From Bacteroidales bacterium (lineage in GTDB: Bacteria > Bacteroidota > Bacteroidia > Bacteroidales > UBA932), in assembly GCA_024398125.1 (NCBI GenBank), contig JAKSJO010000014.1, positions 1 to 64,000 of the forward strand: a stretch of DNA of 64,000 nucleotides, read 5' to 3'. The notes under the pieces were generated by a model. The model was not told the DNA's origin. It worked only from the letters and a program-made list of their open reading frames with translations, and made no database searches. Within the stretch, counting starts at the first letter, position 1, and each line of letters opens with the position of its first letter. Of this stretch, positions 25,708-35,084 are shown in pieces. Made by a program: the position numbers and the translations under genes.

Positions 25708-27087
25708 TTAGTTTTCGATCAGGTTATCTTCCAATGCGTCCAGGTCATCCATGCCTGCATCGATATCTGGACGGCTCTCGATAAGAGGCTCCGCGTCGCG
25801 GATCTCCTTTGCTATATTCTTCTCGGCAGTCTTGCTGATGCTGAGTATGATTCCGAATGCCGCGCTGAACATCAGGAACGCGAAGCGTCCATGGCTGATG
25901 AGCGGCAGTGTCTGGCCGGTCATCGGGAAAATGCCGGTGTTGACGAACATGTGGAGGTATGCCTGTCCGCTGATAAGCAGCACGAGTCCTGCGACCGCAA
26001 TCTTCGGGAAGTCCTCTCCACAGTTTCTTGCGATGAGCGATCCTCGCATGATAAGGCTGCTGAACAGTATGAACAGCACGATGGCTCCCATAAGTCCGTA
26101 TTCTTCGACGACGAAGCTGAACATGAAGTCCTCGAACATTACGGATACCTTGTACTTCTGGCTGCTGCCTCCGGCACCCTTGCCTATGAGTCCACCTTCC
26201 TTGATCGCGATACGCGATCCGTACTGCTGCTCAATGGCTCCGAGGGCCTTGTAGTATTCCTGGCTCTTTGGCTTTGCATCCAATACCCTCTGGACCTTGT
26301 CGTCGAATGACTCAAGTCGGCTTTCGGCTGTCTCGAGTCGGTGGAATACCGCACCGTCGGTAAGCCTGTATGTTCCGTAGATGCCGACTCCAATTACGGC
26401 AAGTGCTCCTCCGATGATGAACAGCTCACGCATGTTAAGGCCTCCGACCCAGATGGTCAGGAACATGACGAGGGCGATGAACAGCGAGCTGGTCACACTA
26501 CCCATTGCTACAAGGAGGAAGATTATGCCCATGGGGCAGTAGATACATATTATCTTCTTCCAGGTGTCGTTTCCTATGAAGTAGAATCGTGGATACCTGT
26601 CCGCTATTATCTCGAGGAAGCTGAAACCTCCATTCCTGAGATTCTCGATAGCGTATGCGAGATACAGCACCATCGCTACCTTGACGAATTCGAATACGTG
26701 GAACTGGAAACCTCCTATCTTTATGACGCGCCATGCTCCGTTGATAGGAGCAGCAGAGACTGGGCCGAGATGAAGGTGGCCTGCAAGGAAGAGAAGCAGA
26801 GCCGCGCTCGTTATGAATCCCAGCCTGCCGAAGATCCTCAGGGTCTTCACTCCGCAGAGCCAGTATAGGAAGGCAATGACAGCAAGACCCATTCCGATGG
26901 TCTTGAAATGGTTGAACATCACGTCTGTGCGTGATGCCGTACCTCTCAATACCTCGGGCAGCTGGGAAGTCGACGAGAATATGCAAAGCGCCGAGATCAT
27001 CATCAGCAGAAGCAGAATGATGAGCACGAGCTTGTCACCCGCGAACTTGTCCATCAAGGCTACAAACCAGTTCTTCTTGCTTGCCAT
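25708..27087 (-). CDS. ftsW: SEDS-family lipid II polymerase FtsW
   Basis: A septal peptidoglycan glycosyltransferase that works with the class B PBP encoded a few genes upstream. The 459-residue polytopic protein has about ten membrane helices. The large periplasmic loop around 230-300 has a longer charged insert than in proteobacterial relatives. The family motifs KEGGLIGKGAG and the late FPMTGQTLPLISHG (SEDS signature) are intact. The C-terminal tail is cytosolic and acidic. It lies 4 bp after murD and 3 bp before murG. Confidence 0.96.
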   Translation of the reverse strand: MASKKNWFVALMDKFAGDKLVLIILLLLMMISALCIFSSTSQLPEVLRGTASRTDVMFNHFKTIGMGLAVIAFLYWLCGVKTLRIFGRLGFITSAALLLFLAGHLHLGPVSAAPINGAWRVIKIGGFQFHVFEFVKVAMVLYLAYAIENLRNGGFSFLEIIADRYPRFYFIGNDTWKKIICIYCPMGIIFLLVAMGSVTSSLFIALVMFLTIWVGGLNMRELFIIGGALAVIGVGIYGTYRLTDGAVFHRLETAESRLESFDDKVQRVLDAKPKSQEYYKALGAIEQQYGSRIAIKEGGLIGKGAGGSSQKYKVSVMFEDFMFSFVVEEYGLMGAIVLFILFSSLIMRGSLIARNCGEDFPKIAVAGLVLLISGQAYLHMFVNTGIFPMTGQTLPLISHGRFAFLMFSAAFGIILSISKTAEKNIAKEIRDAEPLIESRPDIDAGMDDLDALEDNLIEN

Positions 27088-27091
27088 CGTC

Positions 27092-28441
27092 CTAGAGCTT
27101 TCTTACGGCGTCCTTGAATTTACGTCCTCTGTCCTCGTAGTTGTCAAAAAGGTCGAAGCTTGCACAGCAAGGGCTGAGCAGAACCACGTCTCCGCTTTCT
27201 GCAAATGCAGCAGATGCCTTTACAGCCTCGTCTGCGCTGAATGCGTCACAGATGTTCTCGCTGCCGACCATCTCTTCGAATGCGGCGTGTATCTTTTCGT
27301 TATGGAGACCCATGCATACGATAGCCTTGACCTTGCTGCGTACAAGCTCGTTGAGCACGCTGTAGTCGTTGCCCTTGTCCTTGCCGCCTACGATCCATAC
27401 GACAGGACGGGTCTGGCACTCGAGTGCATACCATGCTGAATCAACATTGGTGGCCTTGGAGTCGTTGATGTAGAGCACGTCCTTCACGCTCAGTACAGGC
27501 TCAAGTCTGTGCTCGATAGGAGCGAAGGTCGACAGGCTTTCGCGGATCACCTTGTCGTCGATGTCGATTGCCTTTGCCGCCAGTGCCGCTGCCATCGAGT
27601 TGTAGATGTTGTGCTTGCCGCCGAGTGCGAGCTCCTTGAGGTAGATCTCGCTTTCGGTTTCGCCCATGCGGATGACGATCTTGTCATCGATGAGACAGGC
27701 TCCCTGCTCAACTGACTTTTCCTGGCTGAACGGCAGCATGCGGGCCTTGAGCACTATCTTGTTGAGGTGCTCCATGGTGATTGCGTCATCTGAATCGAAG
27801 ATGAAGCAGTCCTCCGGACGCAGGTTCCTTGCAATGCGGAACTTTGCTGCGGTATAGTTCTCCATCTTGTGGTCGTAGCGGTCCAGATGGTCAGGGGTGA
27901 TGTTGGTTATGATGGCGATGTCCGGACGGAAATCGTATGCATTGTCAAGCTGGAAACTGCTGAGCTCAAGGACATAGTAGTCGAAGTTCTCGGTGGCGAC
28001 CTGGTAGGCGTAGCTCTGGCCGATGTTTCCGCCGAGACCTACGTTGAGCCCTGCCTGCTGGAGCAGGTAGTAGATCAGCGAAGTGGTCGTTGTCTTGCCG
28101 TTGCTTCCGGTGATGCATATCTTCTTCGCATTGTCGTATCTTCCCGCGAACTCGATCTCTGAGATGATGTGGGTGCCCTGACCTATAAGTTTCTGGATGA
28201 TAGGCGCGCTGTCCGGAATTCCCGGGCTCTTGATAACCTCGTCGGCATTGAGGATCAGGTCCTCTGTGTGCTGACCCTGCTCGAAAGGAATCTTCCACTC
28301 CTCGAGCATCTTTGCGTATTTCTCCGCGATGCTGCCCTTGTCCGAGAGGAATACATCGAAGCCCTTTACCTTGGCGAGCACAGCAGCGCCTACGCCGCTT
28401 TCAGCTCCGCCCAATACTACTATTCTACCCATTTCTTTCAT
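27092..28441 (-). CDS. murD: UDP-N-acetylmuramoylalanine--D-glutamate ligase
   Basis: Adds D-Glu to UDP-MurNAc-L-Ala. The 449-residue Mur ligase contains KSPGIPDSAPI, the ATP loop ITGSNGKTTTTSLIYYLL, ITNITPDHLDRYD and the late NDSKATN and GGKDKGNDY motifs. An alternative ATG three codons in (MGRIVV) would fit the family start equally well. It follows mraY by 2 bp. Confidence 0.97.
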   Translation of the reverse strand: MKEMGRIVVLGGAESGVGAAVLAKVKGFDVFLSDKGSIAEKYAKMLEEWKIPFEQGQHTEDLILNADEVIKSPGIPDSAPIIQKLIGQGTHIISEIEFAGRYDNAKKICITGSNGKTTTTSLIYYLLQQAGLNVGLGGNIGQSYAYQVATENFDYYVLELSSFQLDNAYDFRPDIAIITNITPDHLDRYDHKMENYTAAKFRIARNLRPEDCFIFDSDDAITMEHLNKIVLKARMLPFSQEKSVEQGACLIDDKIVIRMGETESEIYLKELALGGKHNIYNSMAAALAAKAIDIDDKVIRESLSTFAPIEHRLEPVLSVKDVLYINDSKATNVDSAWYALECQTRPVVWIVGGKDKGNDYSVLNELVRSKVKAIVCMGLHNEKIHAAFEEMVGSENICDAFSADEAVKASAAFAESGDVVLLSPCCASFDLFDNYEDRGRKFKDAVRKL

Positions 28442-28443
28442 CT

Positions 28444-29736
28444 TTATCTGATCTTCAAAAGTGCGAGTGTCGATACTGCGAGAATGATTCCGATTATCCA
28501 GAACCTGCTGACGATCTTTGCCTCAGGAATTGCGCGCACAGGAGTCTGGATGAGCGCTGGTATGCCTTCTTTCTGGTAATGGTGGTGCAGCGGGGTCATT
28601 TTCCAGATTCTGCGGCCCTCGCCGTATTTCTTTCTTGTGTACTTGAAGTATGTCCTCTGCATGAGGACCGAAAGGCTCTCCATGAAGAAGATGCCGCACA
28701 GCAGAGGCAGCAGGAGCTCCTTGCGGATCAGGATGGCGCTCACGCCGATGATGCCGCCGATGGTCAGGCTGCCGGTGTCGCCCATGAAAATCTGGGCAGG
28801 ATAGCTGTTGTACCAAAGGAAGCCGATGAGCGCACCCACGAAAGCCGACATGAAGATTGCGATTTCTCCGCTGCCGGGGATGAACATGATGTTCAGGTAG
28901 CCTGAGTTCAGGATATTGCCGCCCAGCCATGCCAGGATTCCGATTACGACGCCCACTATGGCAGATGTTCCTGCGGCAAGGCCGTCCATGCCGTCAGTCA
29001 GGTTGGTTCCATTCGAGCATGCGGTTATGACGAGCACGATCATGAGCACATAGATCGCCCATTTGCAGTACCATCCCCACTTGCCTCTGAATGGTGAGAA
29101 TACCTTGTAGTCAAGCTCGTGGCTCTTCACGAACGGAATGGTGGTCTTGGTGCTCTTGACCACGTCCTCGCTTGTCCATCGCGATCCGTCGATATGTCTT
29201 TCCGAGTGGACGTTGAGGTCGCTTGAGTCGCTTACTACAACGGACTCCTTTGCGACATCCTCGCGGACTACGATCTTGTTGCTGAAGCAAACTGTAAGAC
29301 CGATTATGAATCCGAGGGCGATCTGGCCGATAAGCTTGCCTCTCTCGCTCATGCCCTCCTTGTTGTGCTTGAAGACCTTGATGTAATCGTCGGTAAATCC
29401 GATTGCACCGCACCAGAGGGTGGTGAGAAGAAGAAGCTGAACGTAGATATTGCCCAGGTCACAGACCAGAAGCACGCCGGAGAGGATTCCAAGAATGATG
29501 AGCACGCCACCCATGGTAGGAGTGCCCTTCTTCTGCATCTGTCCCTCGAGTCCGAGGTCGCGGATCTCTTCGCCGATCTGCTTTCTCTGGAGCAGGGCGA
29601 TAATCTTCTTTCCGAAGAAGAATACAAACAGCATGCTGATGACACTGGCAAGCATGGCCCTGAACGAAAGGTAGTTCATAAGGCCTGCTCCCGGAATGTC
29701 AAGATGCTCGAGTGCTTTGAAAAGATGATATAACAT
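28444..29736 (-). CDS. mraY: Phospho-N-acetylmuramoyl-pentapeptide transferase
   Basis: Transfers phospho-MurNAc-pentapeptide to undecaprenyl phosphate, giving lipid I. The 430-residue polytopic protein carries the catalytic patches TMGGVLI, NGTNLTDGMDGLAAG and MGDTGSLTIGG. It is longer than the E. coli protein (360) because of a hydrophilic insert at about 160-215 between helices, a feature also found in other Bacteroidetes. It lies 7 bp after murE. Confidence 0.97.
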   Translation of the reverse strand: MLYHLFKALEHLDIPGAGLMNYLSFRAMLASVISMLFVFFFGKKIIALLQRKQIGEEIRDLGLEGQMQKKGTPTMGGVLIILGILSGVLLVCDLGNIYVQLLLLTTLWCGAIGFTDDYIKVFKHNKEGMSERGKLIGQIALGFIIGLTVCFSNKIVVREDVAKESVVVSDSSDLNVHSERHIDGSRWTSEDVVKSTKTTIPFVKSHELDYKVFSPFRGKWGWYCKWAIYVLMIVLVITACSNGTNLTDGMDGLAAGTSAIVGVVIGILAWLGGNILNSGYLNIMFIPGSGEIAIFMSAFVGALIGFLWYNSYPAQIFMGDTGSLTIGGIIGVSAILIRKELLLPLLCGIFFMESLSVLMQRTYFKYTRKKYGEGRRIWKMTPLHHHYQKEGIPALIQTPVRAIPEAKIVSRFWIIGIILAVSTLALLKIR

Positions 29737-29743
29737 ATTCTGA

Positions 29744-31147
29744 CTAACCTATACTTGCAAATACTTCGTTCACTACTTCTCTCTCATCGAAATGTCTCTT
29801 TTCCTTTCCGATGATCTGGTATGTCTCATGACCCTTTCCGGCGAGCAGGATCGCTGCGCCTTCCGGAGCCATCATGATGGATGCGCGTATCGCCTCCCTG
29901 CGGTCTGCGATGAAAATGCTCTTGGCAAGGCCGGCATTGTCGAAGCCCTTGCGGATGTCCTCAAGGATGTCTTCGGTCTTCTCTGTGCGGGAGTTGTCCG
30001 AGGTTACGAATATCCTGTCAGCGTATTTCTGGGCAATTGCCGCCATCTCCGGACGCTTGGTCTTGTCGCGGTCTCCGCCACAGCCGAACAGACAGATAAG
30101 CTCGGTGTCTCGTGCGATGCCGCGCAGGGTTGAAAGCACATTGTCGAGTGCGTCAGGGGTATGGGCATAGTCGATGATGACAGACAGGTTGCGTGGGCCG
30201 CGAAGTGTTTCCAGACGGCCGCTGGCGCTTTCAAGACTGCTCAGAGCCACGAGGGCTTCCTGTTTGTCTGCTCCCACTGCCAGGGCGGCACTGTAGATTG
30301 CCAGCAGGTTGTATGCGTTGTGGCGTCCGATGAGACGGGTCCATACCTCGGTGTCGTCAACCTTGAGCATCATGCCTTCAAAGCTTTCCTCGACGATGCG
30401 GCAGGTATGGTCTGCGAGTTCACGGCATGAATAGGTCACGAGCTTCGCCTTGCAGTTCTGGACCATCACCATGCCGTTGCGGTCATCGATGTTTATGATT
30501 GCGGTGGCATCCTTGTCCAGTCCGTCGAAGAAGAGCTTCTTGCAGCGGAGATACTCTGCGAAGGTCTTGTGGTAGTCAAGATGGTCGTGGGTCAGGTTCG
30601 AGAAGATTGCTACCTTGAACTTGAGACCTGCCACTCTCTCCTGCTCAACACCGATTGAGCTGACCTCCATGAAACAGTACTCGCAGCCAGCCTCGACCAT
30701 TTCCGCCATAAGCGAATTGATTGTGATAGGGTCTGCGGTAGTGTTTTCAGTCTCGCTTCGCCTTGTCCCGACGAAGTTCGCGATGGTTGAAAGAAGACCA
30801 CAGTTGTATCCAAGTCCCATGAACAGCTGGTAGAGAAGGGTCACGGTGGTAGTCTTGCCGTTTGTTCCGGTAATGCCTACAAGTGTGAGCTTCTCTGACG
30901 GATGTCCATAGCGGTTTGCAGCACAGATGGCGAGTCCATGCCTGTCGGTAGAGATGACAGCCTCCGCTCCGGCAGCGAGTGCTGCATCGATGTAGTCATG
31001 ACCGTCGACGGCAAGGCCCTTTACGGCGATGAACAGGGATCCCGGAACGACTTTTCTAGAGTCGCTGAAGATTCCGTCGATTTCTGTCTCGGCGCTTCCG
31101 TGCAGTATGATTGCACCGCTGTCCTTGATTATTTCACTGAGTCTCAT
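29744..31147 (-). CDS. murE: UDP-MurNAc-tripeptide ligase MurE
   Basis: Adds the third stem amino acid, normally meso-diaminopimelate in this phylum. The 467-residue protein has the ATP loop ITGTNGKTTT, SNLTHDHLDYH and the C-terminal DYAHTPD. Two family positions are altered. The diaminopimelate-specificity motif D-N-P-R reads D-N-S-R (384-387), keeping the Arg. The usual EVSSH reads EVSSI. The ATG at 31147 begins the canonical MRLSEII; upstream codons in the same frame lie inside the PBP gene. It starts 2 bp after the PBP stop. Confidence 0.95.
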   Translation of the reverse strand: MRLSEIIKDSGAIILHGSAETEIDGIFSDSRKVVPGSLFIAVKGLAVDGHDYIDAALAAGAEAVISTDRHGLAICAANRYGHPSEKLTLVGITGTNGKTTTVTLLYQLFMGLGYNCGLLSTIANFVGTRRSETENTTADPITINSLMAEMVEAGCEYCFMEVSSIGVEQERVAGLKFKVAIFSNLTHDHLDYHKTFAEYLRCKKLFFDGLDKDATAIINIDDRNGMVMVQNCKAKLVTYSCRELADHTCRIVEESFEGMMLKVDDTEVWTRLIGRHNAYNLLAIYSAALAVGADKQEALVALSSLESASGRLETLRGPRNLSVIIDYAHTPDALDNVLSTLRGIARDTELICLFGCGGDRDKTKRPEMAAIAQKYADRIFVTSDNSRTEKTEDILEDIRKGFDNAGLAKSIFIADRREAIRASIMMAPEGAAILLAGKGHETYQIIGKEKRHFDEREVVNEVFASIG

Positions 31148-31149
31148 AT

Positions 31150-33258
31150 CTATTTCAATGTAAGTCTGACAATGTCTCCCATCTTTGCAGCGCTTCCAGA
31201 CTTTGGACTCTGGCTGCTGACATGGCCTGCTCCGCTGTACTTGCATACAAGGCCCGCTCTTTCAATGGCGTATATCGCGTCTTTAAGTCCCATTCCCGTA
31301 ACATCAGGAACGTGACCGTCCTTCTCCTCGTCGGCCTTGTCTATCTCGATGTCTTCTGCGGCCATGAGAGGAACGGAACCGTTGCTTCTGAGCTCCTCCC
31401 GCCATGAAGGATCGGTCGCACATATTCCATCGACTATTTCACGTACGGCAAGCGCAGGGATCGTTCCTCCGTAGAAGTTGGCTCCCGAGAGTACAGAGTA
31501 TATGGTACAGATGATGGAGTATTTCGGCTCCTCGGCAGGGAAGAAGCCTACGAAGGTTCCCTGGTGCTTCTTGCGTCCGTATCCGTCGGTGTATTTGTTC
31601 GCATATTCCTTGGAGTCTGTCTCCGAGAGGAGGATTCGTGCGGTACCGGTCTTTCCTGCCACTGTGCAAGGCGCCCCCTTGAGCCTTGTACCTGTTCCAT
31701 CCTGGACAACTGCAACCAGTCCTCGTGTAAGTGTGTCTGCTGTCGCGCGCGAACATATTGATTCGTTGAGCACGCTCGGTCCATACTTCATCTCGACCTT
31801 TCCATTTCTTTCAATCTGCTCAACCAGGTAAGGCTTCATCATCTTTCCATGGTTTGCAATGGCGTTATAGAAGGTCAGGACATGCATGGGTGTCACGGCT
31901 ACCGAATAGCCGTATGCCGTTGTACCGAGATCCGTGAAGCTTAGAGCCTTCTCCGGCTTCGGCAGGTCTGGGGTGGCCATTCCGTCCAGGTCGAAGTTGA
32001 ATGCTTCACCGAGCTTGTATGTGTACAGCTTGTCGATCATCCTTCGGGTATCGTCCCTGTAGTTCTGTGTTGCCAGATATGCGAACACGTAGTTCGAAGA
32101 TATCTCAAGTCCTCGGCGGATGGTTATCTCGTCCAGTCCGGTCTGACGCTCGTGATTCGTGATGTACGAGTCCTGAGGAAGCTGTCCGAGGATTCCGTGA
32201 TGTGTTGGAATCGTCTCCTCGAGGCTCTTGACGTATCCGTCTTCGATAAGGGTCATGAGGGTGGTCAGCTTGAATACTGAGCCAGGCTCTCCCTTGCGTC
32301 CGATTGCGTAGTTGTAGCTTTCTTCAATCTGGCCGTCATTGTTTCGCTTCAGGTTCACCATGGCGCGGATGGCTCCGGTCTTGACATCCATGACTATGGC
32401 GCAGCCGCCTTCCACAAGGTAGTTGGTGTCGATCTGCCTGCGCAGCGCCTTGTCGGCAAGGTCCTGGAAATCCACATTCAGGGTAGAAACCACGTCCATG
32501 CCATCAGTCGGCTTGCGGTAGGTGCTGTCGTTGTCGGTTACTCTTCGTCCTCCGTCTGAACGTCTGAGGAAGTCGAAACCATCCTTGCCTCGAAGGATAT
32601 GGTCGAATTTGCCTTCAAGACCGATATTCGTGTTGGTGCTGGCCTCGGCGTTCATCCTGACGAATCCCACGGTACGTCTTGCAAGCGTGCCATAAGGATA
32701 TTCGCGTATATTTTGCTGCTCGACGATGAGTCCTCCCTTGTATGATGCCTCGTTGAAAAGCGGCAGCTTCTTTATCTCCTGCAGGGTGAGGTAATCTATT
32801 CCGCTGCCTATCCTTCTGTACATCCTTCCGGCTTCGCGGTCGGCGATGATCTGGTTGTAGTATTCATCTGCGGTCTTCTGGGGGAAGAATCGAGGCAGCT
32901 CGTTGGCAAGGGCTCTTGCCTTGGCGCGCCATCTTTGCTCCCACACTGCACTGCTGTCCTTGTTCGCCTCGAACTCGCTTCTGCGGACGCTGCAGTCCAT
33001 GGCAACCGTATAGTTAGGGAAGGTCATTGCAAGCACGCGTCCGTCACAAGCCTTTATGGTGCCGCGATGTGCCGGCAGGGTGCGCTTCGTCACGCTTGGG
33101 GTGAGTTCCTGCGCGATGACCGGCTCCGGTTCGAAGATAAGCTGGTAATAGAGTATCGCACCAGTCAGTACGACCGATGCAACCAGGAACAACAGATATG
33201 TCCAATAGAGAGTCCTTCCTACTCTGTCTCTTCTTTTTTCTGTATTCTGCCCTGCCAT
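31150..33258 (-). CDS. ftsI: Septal class B penicillin-binding protein with PASTA domain
   Basis: A transpeptidase that cross-links septal peptidoglycan, partner of FtsW. The 702-residue protein has an N-terminal membrane anchor (about 15-40), a dimerisation domain and a transpeptidase domain with the nucleophile motif SVFK (Ser327), SSN and KTG (536-538). One C-terminal PASTA domain (about 648-702, HVPDVTGMGL...) follows. A PASTA tail on the division PBP is usual in Bacteroidetes and unlike E. coli FtsI. It lies 2 bp after the FtsL-like gene. Confidence 0.95.
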   Translation of the reverse strand: MAGQNTEKRRDRVGRTLYWTYLLFLVASVVLTGAILYYQLIFEPEPVIAQELTPSVTKRTLPAHRGTIKACDGRVLAMTFPNYTVAMDCSVRRSEFEANKDSSAVWEQRWRAKARALANELPRFFPQKTADEYYNQIIADREAGRMYRRIGSGIDYLTLQEIKKLPLFNEASYKGGLIVEQQNIREYPYGTLARRTVGFVRMNAEASTNTNIGLEGKFDHILRGKDGFDFLRRSDGGRRVTDNDSTYRKPTDGMDVVSTLNVDFQDLADKALRRQIDTNYLVEGGCAIVMDVKTGAIRAMVNLKRNNDGQIEESYNYAIGRKGEPGSVFKLTTLMTLIEDGYVKSLEETIPTHHGILGQLPQDSYITNHERQTGLDEITIRRGLEISSNYVFAYLATQNYRDDTRRMIDKLYTYKLGEAFNFDLDGMATPDLPKPEKALSFTDLGTTAYGYSVAVTPMHVLTFYNAIANHGKMMKPYLVEQIERNGKVEMKYGPSVLNESICSRATADTLTRGLVAVVQDGTGTRLKGAPCTVAGKTGTARILLSETDSKEYANKYTDGYGRKKHQGTFVGFFPAEEPKYSIICTIYSVLSGANFYGGTIPALAVREIVDGICATDPSWREELRSNGSVPLMAAEDIEIDKADEEKDGHVPDVTGMGLKDAIYAIERAGLVCKYSGAGHVSSQSPKSGSAAKMGDIVRLTLK

Positions 33259-33260
33259 CC

Positions 33261-33626
33261 TTACTCCTTCTTTAATATTGTTGCTGCCTTTGCAGGCTCC
33301 TGAATCTCCGATCCAAGAAGCTCGAGCTGTGCAGCTACTGTAGTCCTCCTGTTGAGGCTGCGCTGCTCGAATATCCTGTTCGAGTACCTGATTTCAAGCT
33401 CCTTGAGCTCTTTCTCGTTGTCTTCGACCCTTGTCATCGTCTGGTCGAACTTGATTCCATACCAGATTGAACAGCCCAGAAGGAACACGATGTACAGGAT
33501 GTGAGGGAAATACTGTCCCACATCCAGCTTTTTCATCAGTTCGCCCTTGACGATGGCCTTGGACACGGATGCAATGCCTCTTCCGAGGTCCTGCAGTCTC
33601 CACTTCCTTGCTTCTTCTTCCATCAT
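33261..33626 (-). CDS. ftsL: FtsL-like cell division protein
   Basis: A 121-residue bitopic protein with a cytosolic N-terminus of about 40 residues, one membrane helix (about 41-60, FPHILYIVFLLGCSIWYG) and a periplasmic coiled coil (about 65-110, heptads with NEKELKELEIRYSNR). This topology, together with its position between rsmH and the division PBP, identifies the FtsL role of bridging FtsQ/FtsB to FtsW/FtsI. The start overlaps the rsmH end by 4 bp. Sequence similarity alone would be weak. Confidence 0.85.
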   Translation of the reverse strand: MMEEEARKWRLQDLGRGIASVSKAIVKGELMKKLDVGQYFPHILYIVFLLGCSIWYGIKFDQTMTRVEDNEKELKELEIRYSNRIFEQRSLNRRTTVAAQLELLGSEIQEPAKAATILKKE

Positions 33627-34573
33627 TCAGCTGTCTTTTCTGCGATTCTCAGCTTGGCGCTGCGTGCTCGCGTATTGGTTGCAATCTCACTTTCCTTTGG
33701 AAGTATAGGCTTGCGGTTAACTGCCTCGAGGACTGTGTCGCAACGTCCGTAGACGTCCCTTACGACCTCTCCTTCCACGTTTCCTGTCTTGATGAAGTTC
33801 TTGACCATCCTGTCCTCCAGCGAGTGGTAGGTGATGACCACCAGCCTTCCTCCAGGTCGCAGGCTGGCTGCCGCTCCGCTGAGGAATTTCTCAAGCGAAC
33901 GCATTTCCTGGTTGACCTCTATGCGCAGAGCCTGGTATACCTTGGCCAGGAACTTGTGCTCCGCGTGCGGCGGCAGCGCCTTGGCTATGGCAGCGTCCAG
34001 CTCTCCTGTGGTCCTGATAGGGGAGCGGTCGCGTGCCGACACTATCATCCCTGCCACGCGGCGGGCGTTGTCCACTTCTCCGTAGATGCGCAGGATGCGT
34101 TCAAGATCCTCCGCGGTGCTTTCGTTGACCAGGTCGGCCGCACTGCGTTCGGCCTGTACGTTCATTCTCATGTCCAGCGGTGCGTCATATCTGAACGAGA
34201 AGCCGCGGTCCGCGGTGTCGAACTGATGAGAAGATACGCCCAGGTCTGCAAGTATTCCGTCAATTCCGCAAACATCGTCCGCTCCGCGCTCAGGAAAATC
34301 GCGTGTGGCCTCATGGGCCTCCATGAGCGCGAAGTTGTGGACGAATCTGAAATTGTTGTGTATCAGTTTGAAACGCTTGTCGTCGATGCTGTTTTTCAAG
34401 GCGTCGGAGTCGCGGTCGAACGCAATGAGCCTGCCGTCCTCGGCCAGGTGGTCAAGAATGGCTCTGGAATGGCCGCCACCACCGAATGTGGCGTCCATGT
34501 AGATTCCCGAAGGGTTGGAAATCAAAGCTTCGATGCTTTCTTCAAGAAGGACTGGAATGTGATATTCTGACAT
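33623..34573 (-). CDS. rsmH: 16S rRNA (cytosine-1402 N4)-methyltransferase
   Basis: Methylates C1402 in the 16S rRNA P-site. The 316-residue SAM-dependent enzyme begins YHIPVLLEE, has the SAM motif MDATFGGGGHS, then DGILADLGVSSHQFD and late TYHSLEDRMVKNF. Also called mraW, it sits between mraZ (12 bp gap) and ftsL (4 bp overlap), as in most dcw clusters. Confidence 0.97.
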   Translation of the reverse strand: MSEYHIPVLLEESIEALISNPSGIYMDATFGGGGHSRAILDHLAEDGRLIAFDRDSDALKNSIDDKRFKLIHNNFRFVHNFALMEAHEATRDFPERGADDVCGIDGILADLGVSSHQFDTADRGFSFRYDAPLDMRMNVQAERSAADLVNESTAEDLERILRIYGEVDNARRVAGMIVSARDRSPIRTTGELDAAIAKALPPHAEHKFLAKVYQALRIEVNQEMRSLEKFLSGAAASLRPGGRLVVITYHSLEDRMVKNFIKTGNVEGEVVRDVYGRCDTVLEAVNRKPILPKESEIATNTRARSAKLRIAEKTAE

Positions 34574-34585
34574 CTTTCGGTCTCC

Positions 34586-35038
34586 TTACCTTGGTTCAGG
34601 CAGTCTACCGGCGATGTCGAGGTATTCCTCGTTTGAGATTGAGCTGGACTCGAACTTCTCCTTTGCCCAGATCTCGATCTTGTAGTCATTTCCGGAAAAG
34701 ACAACCTCTTTGGTTACACCAATGAGTTCAAGCAGTGCTCTGGAAATGCTGATGCGTCCGAATTTTGGATCTGGTTCCACAAGATCGCGTCCGCTCATGT
34801 ACTGTCTCCAGAACTTCGCGTGATCTTGGTTGAAGAAATTCAGTCGGGACTTTACTTCACTTGACTGCTTCTCCCACTCTTCCATGGTGTACATTTCGAG
34901 GCAGTCCGTAAAGATGTCCTTCTTGATTACGAATCTCATGTCCCCTCCAGCGGGCATTATTGCACGGAACTCCGAAGGAAAGACGAGTCTTCCCTTGTCA
35001 TCGAGTTTCGAAGAATATGTTCCGATGAAGGTGGTCAT
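34586..35038 (-). CDS. mraZ: MraZ, transcriptional repressor of the division cluster
   Basis: A 150-residue protein with two SpoVT/AbrB-like swapped-hairpin repeats. The first shows YSSKLDDKGRLVFPSEFR, the second the matching FGRISISRALLELIGV. MraZ binds repeated boxes at its own promoter and controls the dcw operon. The ATG at 35038 (MTTFIGTY) is preferred to one six codons upstream because MraZ proteins begin at this point. The -7 box and three operator-like repeats are directly upstream. Confidence 0.95.
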   Translation of the reverse strand: MTTFIGTYSSKLDDKGRLVFPSEFRAIMPAGGDMRFVIKKDIFTDCLEMYTMEEWEKQSSEVKSRLNFFNQDHAKFWRQYMSGRDLVEPDPKFGRISISRALLELIGVTKEVVFSGNDYKIEIWAKEKFESSSISNEEYLDIAGRLPEPR

Positions 35039-35066
35039 GGTTAAACTAAAATTCACGCGATTGTCG

Positions 35067-35074
35067 CAAAGATA
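35067..35074 (-). promoter_or_regulatory. -7 element of the mraZ/dcw promoter
   Basis: TATCTTTG on the minus strand, 28 bp before the mraZ ATG. It should drive the whole cell-division operon. Confidence 0.65.
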
Positions 35075-35084
35075 GTAAAAACCT

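Noticed and set aside
33569..34570. A 333-codon plus-strand frame opposite rsmH
   Set aside because: It covers rsmH exactly on the other strand, and rsmH has complete catalytic motifs and dcw position.
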